Shown here piece by piece: positions 17,310 through 24,521 of a stretch of 64,000 nucleotides of DNA. This stretch comes from an uncultured Candidatus Melainabacteria bacterium (GTDB lineage: Bacteria; Cyanobacteriota; Vampirovibrionia; Gastranaerophilales; Gastranaerophilaceae): NCBI GenBank assembly GCA_934693235.1, contig CAKUUY010000001.1, positions 1 through 64,000 of the forward strand. The letters are read 5' to 3'. The position numbers and the translations under genes are program-made. The notes beneath the pieces are model-generated. The model made no database searches. It saw only the letters and a list, made by a program, of their open reading frames with translations, and was not told where the DNA came from. Each line of letters opens with the position of its first letter. The first letter of the stretch is position 1.

Positions 17310-18011
17310 ATGCAAGTTACAAATAATAACACGTCCTCACTACGATTTTCAGGAGCTTTTAGGTTTAAACCCAATGAAATTAACGCTAAAGCAGATGTTC
17401 CAAAATTGTTTACACAGGGGCGACAAGTTTTTCATAATATTTTGGAAGATGGTGACGAAGTTATTGTTGTTAGAAATAATTATGATAAAAGAATTGCAAA
17501 CTATTTAAAAGAAAATAGCGTAAGAGAAGTTGAATATTATCCTGAAATTGATACAAAATGCGGATTGGATGACGAAATCCCAGAGGGATTGTTAAAATTA
17601 ATTAAATCTAAAAGTGTTGTAGTTATTAAAGATTTGGAGAAAATTATAAGTTCAATCATGTCAAGAACTACTGCCCCTCGGCAAAAAGTTCCTAGTATTG
17701 ACAAAGAAGTGAATAAAATTGCAAATGCATTGAGGTTAAATATTGAAAATCCTAAAGTGGTTTCAAATAAATCATTTACACGAATTCAAGATGAACATAA
17801 AATGCGTACAATAGAAGTTATTGCACCAAATAGTGCTACAAGCTATGTTCATGTTATTCCTGACTCATTGAATGAGCAGTCTGTAAAATGTATTTTAAAT
17901 GGCAAAGGGCAAATTGTAAAAACATTTGATACGCCGAACGAAATTCACAAGTTCAACTTATTATTCAATAAGCTAAAAAAGGAGAACGTAAATATTCTTG
18001 TAAACAAATAG
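17310..18011 (+). CDS. Hypothetical protein with N-terminal FSG motif
   Basis: A 233-residue soluble protein that I do not recognise. Two in-frame starts each have a ribosome-binding site: ATG 17289 behind CAGGAG and ATG 17310 behind AAAGGAG. I prefer 17310 because it gives the N-terminus MQVTNNNTSSLRFSG, resembling other proteins in this window (26964, 35118, 40415, 56896). The body is mixed alpha/beta with no obvious motif. It is convergent with the DedA gene, one base apart. Confidence 0.6.
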   Translation: MQVTNNNTSSLRFSGAFRFKPNEINAKADVPKLFTQGRQVFHNILEDGDEVIVVRNNYDKRIANYLKENSVREVEYYPEIDTKCGLDDEIPEGLLKLIKSKSVVVIKDLEKIISSIMSRTTAPRQKVPSIDKEVNKIANALRLNIENPKVVSNKSFTRIQDEHKMRTIEVIAPNSATSYVHVIPDSLNEQSVKCILNGKGQIVKTFDTPNEIHKFNLLFNKLKKENVNILVNK

Positions 18012-18012
18012 A

Positions 18013-18639
18013 TTATGATTCTTTTAAATGTTTAATGTGTTTGTAGACATATAAACATCCAAGAATTCCGAATATTACAATAATTGCAACGTCGAACTTA
18101 TGCCAAATATGTTTGAATGCTTCCATGTTTTGTCCCATTTTTATACCGACGTAAACAAGTATGTAGCTCCAAACGAGTGAACCTAGAAATGTTAATGTGA
18201 AGAATATTCTTTTTTTAGCTCTTAAAATTCCGGCAGGTAGCGAAATAAATGTTCTTACTACCGGTAACATTCTGCATAAGAAAAACGCCCAATCGCCATA
18301 TTTTTCAACCCATTTGTCTGCTTCATCAAGGTCTTTGTGCGAAATAAGAAAATATTTTCCATATTTTTCAACAAATTTCCTTCCGCCAAAATATCCCAAG
18401 TAGTAAGATGGAATTGAGCCAAGAACACATCCTAAGGCCCCGGCAATTGCTGCTATATGAAAGTTCATTTCGCCTTTACTAACAATGTAACCCGCAAATG
18501 GTAAAATTGCTTCACTAGGCAATGGAATATTGCAAGATTCAATTGCCATAAGTAAGCTAATTCCTAATGGTCCCATGCCTGTAACTATATGTTCTATAAA
18601 ACTAACTAAATGTCCTAAAACTAAATTAATAACTTCCAT
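18013..18639 (-). CDS. DedA-family membrane protein
   Basis: A 208-residue polytopic inner-membrane protein of the DedA/VTT family, implicated in lipid scrambling (including undecaprenyl phosphate recycling) and membrane homeostasis. Visible landmarks are ESCNIPLPSEAILPFAGY near residue 33, LGSIPSYYLGYFGGR, and FLCRMLPVVRTFISLPAG with the conserved Arg and Pro pairs. Four to five hydrophobic segments are present. AGAGGGA precedes the ATG at 18639. Confidence 0.92.
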   Translation of the reverse strand: MEVINLVLGHLVSFIEHIVTGMGPLGISLLMAIESCNIPLPSEAILPFAGYIVSKGEMNFHIAAIAGALGCVLGSIPSYYLGYFGGRKFVEKYGKYFLISHKDLDEADKWVEKYGDWAFFLCRMLPVVRTFISLPAGILRAKKRIFFTLTFLGSLVWSYILVYVGIKMGQNMEAFKHIWHKFDVAIIVIFGILGCLYVYKHIKHLKES

Positions 18640-18735
18640 AATCCCTCTCTTTTCATAAAGTATTGTATCAGAAAAATAAGAACAAGTGAATTTTTCGTTA
18701 ATTTATGTTATTATACAATTCTGTAGGAGGTATAG

Positions 18736-19631
18736 ATGCAAGGTTTAATGGTTGCCAAAAAATTGTTTGATACGAAAATTGCCGTCGGGGGGGGGGCAGT
18801 GCTACGCACGTAGCCCACTGCATCGATATTAGTTCCTACTTCAAACGATGGTGTAAAGCTTCTACGCACGTAGCCCACTGTATTGATATTAGTTCCTGCT
18901 TCAAACGTTGGTGTAAAGCTTTTACTCATGTTGCCCACTGGAAAGATTCATGCAAAGCCGCATTTACATTGGCGGAAGTTCTAATCACCATTGGTATTAT
19001 TGGTGTTGTTGCTGCTTTGACTTTGCCGGTGATTATAAATGATATACAGAACAAACAATTAGAATCTCTTTTTAAAAAATCTTACTCTACGTTGTTACAA
19101 ATTTCGCAACGAGTTGTGTTGGAAGATTACGGCGGGCAAATTCCAAATAGTGAAATTTATACAAGTTTTAGTTATTTTACAAAATACTTAAATGGAACGC
19201 ACTGTGTAGGAACCACTGAAGGAGGTTGTCCTGCTAATGATGGAGAGAATTATTGTGGTTTTATGTTCCAAAATTATAAAGATTTCTCGGGTAAAATAAC
19301 GGCATCTTGCATCGGTAACGATTATGTTGTAAACGTATTTGATGGTAGTACTTATTACTTTGATTATGCAAGATCCACAGAACCGACTTTCGGGAAACAA
19401 CAGGTTGCAGTTGATATTAATGGTTGGGCAAAAGGTCCAAACAAACTTGGGCATGATATGTTTTTATTTCAAATCAATAGGGATGGAAAGATTATATTAG
19501 GTGGAGATGTTGACTCTGCTTTTCCCGAAGAACATTATTGTACCCCAAATAGTTCATTATCAACTAATGGCTATGGATGTACAATTAAGGCTATTAATGA
19601 AAAAGATTATTTTAAAAACTTGCCACACTAA
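18736..19631 (+). CDS. Poly-G locus B: prepilin-like protein, out of frame at G10 (phase-OFF as sequenced)
   Basis: The start ATG has a perfect AGGAGG 5 bases upstream. The leader (MQGLMVAKKLFDTKIAVGGG) runs into ten G (18787-18796). In that frame translation stops at TAG 18809. With 11 or 8 G the frame continues GGGGSA, two 20-residue repeats (THVAHC.DISS.FKRWCKA) and THVAHW, and then the type IV prepilin signature AFTLAEVLITIGIIGVV. The total would be 298 residues, with 76 before the expected cleavage point, far longer than normal leaders. The prepilin frame has no ATG, GTG or TTG upstream of the TTG inside FTLAE at 18969, so it cannot start sensibly alone. The mature part is Cys-containing with a conserved pseudopilin helix and a variable body. 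Confidence 0.7.
18787..18796 (+). repeat. G10 homopolymer in locus B
   Basis: Ten consecutive G inside the leader frame. The length sets which frame follows: G10 gives an early stop, G11 or G8 joins the prepilin frame. Confidence 0.85.
18803..18933 (+). repeat. 60-bp tandem repeats in locus B (two copies plus a partial)
   Basis: The period is 60 bases (20 codons). The unit starts at ACGCACGTAGCCCACTG and ends at TGGTGTAAAGCTTCT. Near-identical units lie in locus D at 28588. The third copy keeps the start and then enters the prepilin. The differences between copies are mostly silent in the prepilin frame. Confidence 0.85.
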
Positions 19632-19634
19632 ATT

Positions 19635-20321
19635 TTATTTTATGCAAGGAATTTCAAATATTTTTCTGTCGATTTCGTTAAAGTTTTTGATTATTTGTGA
19701 AACTGCGGGAATATTTTTGTATAGATCAATGCTTTCCATAGAGGCGATTGCGATAATTTTTCCTATTTTGGCAGTTCTTGCGGCTTCAATTCCAGAAATA
19801 GCATCTTCTACAACGATACAATCTTGTGGGGCTAAGTTTAGTTTTTGCGCAGCTTTAATATAAATATCAGGTGCTGGTTTTCCTGGGATTGTTCCGTCTG
19901 CATATACAATTTTGTCTAAATCGAACCACTTTGCAAGTTGAAATTCCTCTATGAAAAAGTCGACGTTGCCTTTTTCTGACATTGTTGCAATTGTATGAGG
20001 AATATTATTTTCGATTAAATAATCTAAAAATTCGATAGCACCAGGGGCAAGAACTGTGTTAATCTTGTCTTTTCTGCACATGTCTCTATACACAGCTTCT
20101 TTTTCTTTTGCCAAACTCTCGACCATTTCTTTTGAAGGTTGTTTCCCGATGAGATATTTGATGATATCTTCATTAGTACGGCCAAACATATAATCACGCA
20201 TTTCTTCGTCTGTAAATCCTGGAGTTCTTAAGCGTTTAGAAAATTCTCTCCAAGCTTCTTGGTGCTTTTCAGAATCCCAAAACAATGTCCCGTTAAAATC
20301 GAAAATAATACCTTTATACAT
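19635..20321 (-). CDS. HAD-superfamily hydrolase (beta-phosphoglucomutase/phosphatase type)
   Basis: A 228-residue HAD hydrolase with a helical cap. Motif I is DFNGTL (Asp nucleophile at about residue 8; the third position is Asn where most have Asp), motif II is the Thr in IATMS, motif III is the Lys in GKPAPDIY, and motif IV is VEDAISGIEAARTA. This pattern fits subfamily IA phosphatases and mutases of sugar phosphates. If Asn replaces the general acid/base Asp, a phosphatase with altered chemistry is possible. It converges with the locus B prepilin gene. Confidence 0.85.
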   Translation of the reverse strand: MYKGIIFDFNGTLFWDSEKHQEAWREFSKRLRTPGFTDEEMRDYMFGRTNEDIIKYLIGKQPSKEMVESLAKEKEAVYRDMCRKDKINTVLAPGAIEFLDYLIENNIPHTIATMSEKGNVDFFIEEFQLAKWFDLDKIVYADGTIPGKPAPDIYIKAAQKLNLAPQDCIVVEDAISGIEAARTAKIGKIIAIASMESIDLYKNIPAVSQIIKNFNEIDRKIFEIPCIK

Positions 20322-20331
20322 CTGTGCCTCA

Positions 20332-20955
20332 CTAATTGTTTATTAATTTATTATAATAATCTAAATATGTTTTTGCTTGTTTTTCTTTTCCAAGTTTTTT
20401 GTATACGTAAGCTAAATTATAATGAAAGTCTGCTACATTATTTTTGTAATCTGTTGCAGTAAGAAGTTCAAATTTTGCTTTACTGTATTTGCCAAGTTTA
20501 ATATACGCGCAGCCCAAGTTGTAATGAGCGTATGCATATTCCGGTTTGAGTTTGATAACTTTTTTATATTCTTCAATTGCCATGTTTGGGCGCCCATCGT
20601 TCAAGTATATATTGCCAAGGTTATAATATGCCTTGTAAAACTTGTCATCTGTCTCAATCGCTTTGTTGTACATAAAAATAGCTTCTTCTACTTTTCCCTG
20701 ATCTTGCAAGATATTGCCCAACAATAACCAATTTTGAGCAGTTCTTTCTTCCTCAGGAATTGTTAAAAATAGATTAAATGCTCCTTTTATGTCATTTTCG
20801 GCATAAAGAACATTTGCTTGATTCGTGATATTCAAGTATTTTTCTTCCTGAACAATATTGCTTGTTTGCTTCGGCTTGGTTTTCAACGGTGTCGCATTTG
20901 AACAATTTGCCGACAGAATTAATAAAGCTGTACATAGATACAAAAATCTCTTCAT
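20332..20955 (-). CDS. Exported TPR-repeat protein
   Basis: A 207-residue protein beginning with a Sec-type signal (MKRFLYLCTALLILSANC, cleavage likely after SNA), then about four tetratricopeptide repeats (for example AQNWLLLGNILQDQGKVEEA and AYYNLGNIYLNDGRPNMAI). It is probably periplasmic and acts as a protein-interaction scaffold. I chose the ATG at 20955; a 12-residue extension upstream lacks a signal-like start. It is one of two TPR proteins nearby (see 22328). Confidence 0.8.
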   Translation of the reverse strand: MKRFLYLCTALLILSANCSNATPLKTKPKQTSNIVQEEKYLNITNQANVLYAENDIKGAFNLFLTIPEEERTAQNWLLLGNILQDQGKVEEAIFMYNKAIETDDKFYKAYYNLGNIYLNDGRPNMAIEEYKKVIKLKPEYAYAHYNLGCAYIKLGKYSKAKFELLTATDYKNNVADFHYNLAYVYKKLGKEKQAKTYLDYYNKLINN

Positions 20956-20997
20956 AAGAGGATTATAAAATAAATTAAAAAAAATATCCACAAAAAT

Positions 20998-21089
20998 TTG
21001 ACGAAATTTTTAAATATTTCATAATGTAGTTGATGTCTCTTTTACTGATTTAATACCTGTATCTTAACTCCTTGGTACAGGTATTTTTT
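20998..21089 (+). ncRNA. Candidate short transcript with promoter and terminator
   Basis: TTGACG (20998-21003), a 16-base spacer and CATAAT (21020-21025) would start a transcript near 21032. A 10-bp hairpin (AATACCTGTA with TACAGGTATT) followed by T ends it near 21089. No reading frame of note lies between. A small RNA of about 58 bases is possible. It is a prediction from shape only. Confidence 0.3.
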
Positions 21090-21307
21090 TTAGAGGAAAG
21101 GGTGAGTTAAAATATTCCCTAATAGTGCAGATTATTACGCGGCTTTGGGCATTTATGGCAAAACTATTGGTTATGTAAAAGATAAAAAATGTAAACTCTA
21201 TAAATATTTGGTTATAAAAAATAAAAGAGGTTGAATCATCAACCTCTACACACACTTCATACTATTTAGGATTAAGGATTAATTTAAGGAATTAGGTTAT
21301 AATTTTT
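21090..21307. other. Intergenic stretch without a gene
   Basis: A/T-rich, with no convincing reading frame. Apart from the minus-strand terminator at 21219-21247, nothing is recognised here. Confidence 0.5.
21219..21247 (-). terminator. Terminator of the 21308 gene
   Basis: AGAGGTTGA and TCAACCTCT form a 9-bp hairpin. On the minus strand it is followed by TTTTATTTTTT, so it ends transcription of the gene at 21308. Confidence 0.7.
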
Positions 21308-22162
21308 TTAAGATTTTGCTGTTCCAAGAGCAGTGGCAAGACCTACACCTGCACCGATTATTGCGGCTATGAACGGTTTGTTTTTAAAGCCTTTGAAGAA
21401 ACTTTTCAAAATCCATTTTGACCCGATCATTGCGGCCCCACCGAATACTGCGCCACCTGCTACATTACCAGCAATCTTTTTAGCTCTTTCTGATCTGCCT
21501 ACAGGTTGACCGGTTAGTTCGGAGATGTTTTCTTCTGCAGTCTTTTGATCTGCTAAGCCTAATGTAACTGTTTGTAAGAAACCTTGAGTGAAAGAACCTC
21601 TGCCGTTGTTTCTAATATCGTCAGTTAGAGAAACACCGCCGTTTAACTCTTGGTACAATGTAGACGCTCTGTTTGAAATCTGTTCATCTGTGCCTTCTCC
21701 GTACATTGCTTTTACACTTTTCTTAAAGCTTGCATATGCTTCTTGAATTTGTTGCTGTTCGTTTTGAAGAATTTTTTCGTGAAGAATTGCTGCTTGTTTT
21801 TGAATTCCTTCAGTTGAAGAGTTCAATCGAAGGTCTGCGTTTCGCCATTTTTGTTGTTGATGAACTTGATTATCAATCATAAAGTCTTGATATTTTTCAT
21901 AGTTCTTGTAGAAGTCTTCATAGCTACCTGTAGCGCCTCCCATTACAGGATAACCACCGGTAATGGGGTAACCACCCATCATCCCGCTGCCGAATATGCT
22001 TCCATTCATTGACATCATTGGATTAAACATTCCCATAGGAGTATTTAATGAACCCATTGGTGAATATAAATCCAAACCTGTCAAATCGTTTAATGCTATC
22101 TGGTTATTGTATAAGTTCGGATAAAGTCCGTACATATTCGCAGCCATATTGAAGTCTGCCAT
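21308..22162 (-). CDS. Hypothetical protein, Met/Gly-rich N-terminus and glycine-zipper C-terminus
   Basis: A 284-residue protein. The first 80 residues are low-complexity and rich in Met, Gly, Asn and Pro (GSIFGSGMMGGYPITGGYP). The middle is a Gln-rich helical region (about residues 95-160). The end has two hydrophobic Gly/Ala segments (NVAGGAVFGGAAMIG and AAIIGAGVGLATALG) that could insert in a membrane. There is no signal peptide. A GGAGG ribosome-binding site precedes ATG 22162. I do not recognise the family. Confidence 0.65.
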   Translation of the reverse strand: MADFNMAANMYGLYPNLYNNQIALNDLTGLDLYSPMGSLNTPMGMFNPMMSMNGSIFGSGMMGGYPITGGYPVMGGATGSYEDFYKNYEKYQDFMIDNQVHQQQKWRNADLRLNSSTEGIQKQAAILHEKILQNEQQQIQEAYASFKKSVKAMYGEGTDEQISNRASTLYQELNGGVSLTDDIRNNGRGSFTQGFLQTVTLGLADQKTAEENISELTGQPVGRSERAKKIAGNVAGGAVFGGAAMIGSKWILKSFFKGFKNKPFIAAIIGAGVGLATALGTAKS

Positions 22163-22327
22163 AACCTAACCTCCAAATTGAATTTTCTAACCTACCTTAC
22201 TTATATAAAAACATTTTTTGTTAAATAATTGCTTTTTTAGAGATTGAAATGTTACAAATTCGTAACAATAGTGTATTGCAAAAATTGTTTAATATGTGTA
22301 AAATGCTTATATAATGAGGTATAACAG

Positions 22328-23455
22328 GTGAAAAAATTCTTTTCGGGATTATTTACGTTTTTAATAATTTTGGCAATTGGAGCTCTAATTTATTTGCATC
22401 CGGCATTTTTTAACAGGCAATTAGATAAGGTTAGAGGGCTTTACTACGTGCATAAGGGTGATAAGGCTCTAAAAGAATTGAAATTACAAAAAGCCATCGG
22501 GTATTACAGTCGAGCTGTAGAATTATATCCGGAACACTATACAGCATGGTACAACTTAGGGAATATTTATGTTGTGTATGAAGATTATTATTCAGCGGTT
22601 GATGCTTATGAAAAAGCATTTGAATATAATCCAAAGATGATTGTTGCAAGAATGAATTACGGTATTATTTCCACCGAAAAATTAGGTGATTTTGATGGAG
22701 CAATTAACCAGTATGATGAAATTTTGAAAACTAAAAGGCACTTGTTATCAATCCCATTTATTTACAGTAACAGAAAAAGTTATAAAGTTAATAAAGGTTT
22801 AGCTTACTATAACAGAGGAGTTGCATACAAGCAAAAATCAATATATTTAAGTGAAGAAGACTGGGAATACAGACGTCAATTCTTACAAAAAGCTTTGAAT
22901 TCATATAAAGAAGCATGCAAAATTTTAAAAAGAGATTACGATGCGAGGTATAATTTGGCACTTACTTATCACTTGTTAGGTGATTACAAGGATGCCGGTA
23001 TTACTTATTGTAAAGCTATTGAATTAAATCCAATGAATTATGAAGCACATTATAATTTAGCAGTTTTATTAAGACATTTGAAATACTATAAAGAATCTCT
23101 TGATGAATTAGAAAAAGCTACAACATTAATTGCTAACAGTGGTGGAAGTAATGTAACTACACGACAAAGATATGTATTTGATGTTATGAACGATGTAACA
23201 AAGACGATATTAGCAAATTCTCAAAGTGATTTGATTGAAAAAATAAACGATAAAGATAAGGATAAAGAATCTGATAAAATTTCAAATGTGACATACGTGA
23301 ATGGGAAAATGGTTTTGACAGACGAACTTGATACTGCTATATTGAAGAATTTTAAAGTTTGCGGTGCAAAGAAGATATTCCAAGAGGATATTGATGACAC
23401 AACCTCTGAGTACGATGATATTCGCTATAATGTAAATGTTCCCGGGGTTGAATAA
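22328..23455 (+). CDS. Membrane-anchored TPR-repeat protein
   Basis: A 375-residue protein with one N-terminal transmembrane helix (FFSGLFTFLIILAIGALIYL) followed by about six tetratricopeptide repeats, such as AIGYYSRAVELYPEHYTAWY and DAGITYCKAIELNPMNYEAH. The last 80 residues are charged and unstructured. The start is a GTG at 22328. TATAAT at 22310-22315 would give a leader of only a few bases. It is probably anchored with the TPRs outside the cytoplasm, and the partner is unknown. Confidence 0.8.
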   Translation: MKKFFSGLFTFLIILAIGALIYLHPAFFNRQLDKVRGLYYVHKGDKALKELKLQKAIGYYSRAVELYPEHYTAWYNLGNIYVVYEDYYSAVDAYEKAFEYNPKMIVARMNYGIISTEKLGDFDGAINQYDEILKTKRHLLSIPFIYSNRKSYKVNKGLAYYNRGVAYKQKSIYLSEEDWEYRRQFLQKALNSYKEACKILKRDYDARYNLALTYHLLGDYKDAGITYCKAIELNPMNYEAHYNLAVLLRHLKYYKESLDELEKATTLIANSGGSNVTTRQRYVFDVMNDVTKTILANSQSDLIEKINDKDKDKESDKISNVTYVNGKMVLTDELDTAILKNFKVCGAKKIFQEDIDDTTSEYDDIRYNVNVPGVE

Positions 23456-23456
23456 A

Positions 23457-23779
23457 TTGTTAAAAAAGTAAGAAAATGAGGTAAAATAAAGGTATGGATA
23501 ATAAAGAGGAGCTGAGTATGAAAAAAATTGGAATGAAAATAGCCGTCGGGGGGGGGTCACGTTGAGTTGTTAAGATGGCTCGGGTGCTGCCTTTTAGAGA
23601 GGCTTAGAGGTAAGGATGCAAAGAGACATAGTCTGTTACGGGGAGTTAAGCTTTTTATTATTAGAGAATTTACAAAATTATTCAATTTCCCTAATTGTAA
23701 AATTTCCTCTCTCGGAGAGAGAACAACTGTTAGAGTGCAACGAGTTACAGTTGTGAGAGAGGGGTTGATAAAACCATAA
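23457..23779 (+). other. Poly-G locus C: promoter, leader, G9 and a remnant frame
   Basis: TTGTTA (23457-23462), a 19-base spacer and TAAAAT (23482-23487), then ATG 23494 exactly 7 bases past the -10 box. The leader MDNKEELSMKKIGMKIAV shares the E-E-L and I-A-V-G elements with loci A, B and D and enters nine G (23548-23556). As sequenced it stops at TGA within three codons. With 11 or 8 G, the same lengths that would open loci B and D, it runs to 23779, about 70 more residues of a basic, low-confidence sequence. No prepilin domain follows. It may be a cassette that lost its gene, or an unknown short protein. Confidence 0.5.
23706..23762. repeat. Nested inverted repeats
   Basis: An outer pair CCTCTCTC (23706-23713) and GAGAGAGG (23755-23762) encloses ACAACTGT (23723-23730) and ACAGTTGT (23747-23754). 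Alternative local pairing CTCTCTCGGAGAGAG is possible. It looks like an intergenic palindromic element. Confidence 0.6.
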
Positions 23780-24166
23780 ATTGCGCAACGGGGTGCACGA
23801 TGACAGATGATGGTGAGAATTTACTAAAAATCACATGTCATTCTGAGGACAACAACATTTTGAGTCCGAAGAATCTTCTTAAAGAACTTCAAGCAGAGCT
23901 TTCGCTGAACGCTCAAGATGACGAAAGTGATTTTTATATAGAAACATTTTTATCTCGCCCCAACGGGGAGAGAAGAAATTTCTTAGCGAATGTTAATGAG
24001 CTTAGAAATTTCAGAAAGGGATGTAATTTAAGAACCCTCTCCCACAGTTCTAAAGCTCACTGATGTTCGCCAAGAATTGCGACCTCGGCACAAGGTGGAC
24101 AGGGGCACATGCATCGCTCTAGCCCTGCGGTTCCCTTTGTGGGAAATGAAGTATTAGGCTACCCAC
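23780..24166. repeat. Repeat-laden intergenic stretch
   Basis: It contains the motif TCATTCTGAG (23838) with GTCCGAAGAATCTT, related to the element at 46044. It also has several short hairpins: CGCCCC/GGGG near 23956, TCCCACA/TGTGGGA pairing 24040 with 24138, and TTCCC/GGGAA at 24131-24145. A structured RNA (for instance 6S-like) was considered but is not supported strongly enough. An open frame across it (23800-24063) shows no protein-like features. Confidence 0.4.
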
Positions 24167-24195
24167 TTGAAAAATTTTTTATTTAGGTTTATAAT
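24167..24195 (+). promoter_or_regulatory. Promoter of rpsU
   Basis: TTGAAA (24167-24172), an exact 17-base spacer and TATAAT (24190-24195). The expected start is near 24202, leaving a 42-base leader with AAGGTGG. Confidence 0.75.
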
Positions 24196-24243
24196 CTGTG
24201 TTGTGACACTAAATCAAAGACCATAAAGGTGGTGAAAACATAA

Positions 24244-24417
24244 ATGGCAGAAGTTAAAGTTGGCGAAAACGAATCAATTGAAAGCGCATTGCGTCGTTTC
24301 AAGAAAAAAATTCAAAAAGCTGGTATCCTTTCAGAAGTAAAAAAACGTGAAAGATATGAAAAACCAAGCGTAAAAAGAAAACGTAAATCTGAAGCAGCTA
24401 GAAAAAGAAAAGTGTAA
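24244..24417 (+). CDS. rpsU: 30S ribosomal protein S21
   Basis: A 57-residue basic protein: [39 protein letters not shown] and a lysine/arginine-rich tail ending ARKRKV. This is the complete S21 pattern. It has a strong promoter upstream and a hairpin terminator just downstream, so it is monocistronic. Confidence 0.96.
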   Translation: MAEVKVGENESIESALRRFKKKIQKAGILSEVKKRERYEKPSVKRKRKSEAARKRKV

Positions 24418-24437
24418 TCGGATTTAAAATATAATTA

Positions 24438-24471
24438 AAAGAGGTTAGATATTTTATCTAATCTCTTTTTT
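24438..24471 (+). terminator. Terminator after rpsU
   Basis: The stem AGAGGTTAGAT with ATCTAATCTCT (one G-T pair), followed by six T. Confidence 0.9.
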
Positions 24472-24521
24472 GTTATTAATATATTTATCTAACGCGTTTT
24501 TGCATGTACGGACAAATTCCG

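Noticed and set aside
18803..18933. 60-bp repeats as a CRISPR array
   Set aside because: The copies are directly adjacent with no unique spacers, no cas genes are near, and the period is an exact 20 codons in frame with a protein.
18711..18938. Minus-strand reading frame with SFTPTFEVGTNIDAVGYVRR-like repeats across locus B
   Set aside because: It is the reverse of the 60-bp repeats. The changes between copies are mostly replacements in this frame but silent in the plus prepilin frame, and no ribosome-binding site or domain supports it.
23800..24063. Plus-strand 87-codon open frame
   Set aside because: It runs through a REP-like fragment and hairpins, has no ribosome-binding site and does not look like a protein.
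24037..24150. 6S RNA (AGCCCTGCGGTT and GATGTTCGCC resemble its conserved ends)
   Set aside because: The long hairpin with a central bubble could not be built. Competing short hairpins (TTCCC/GGGAA) fit better, and the rpsU promoter starts immediately after.
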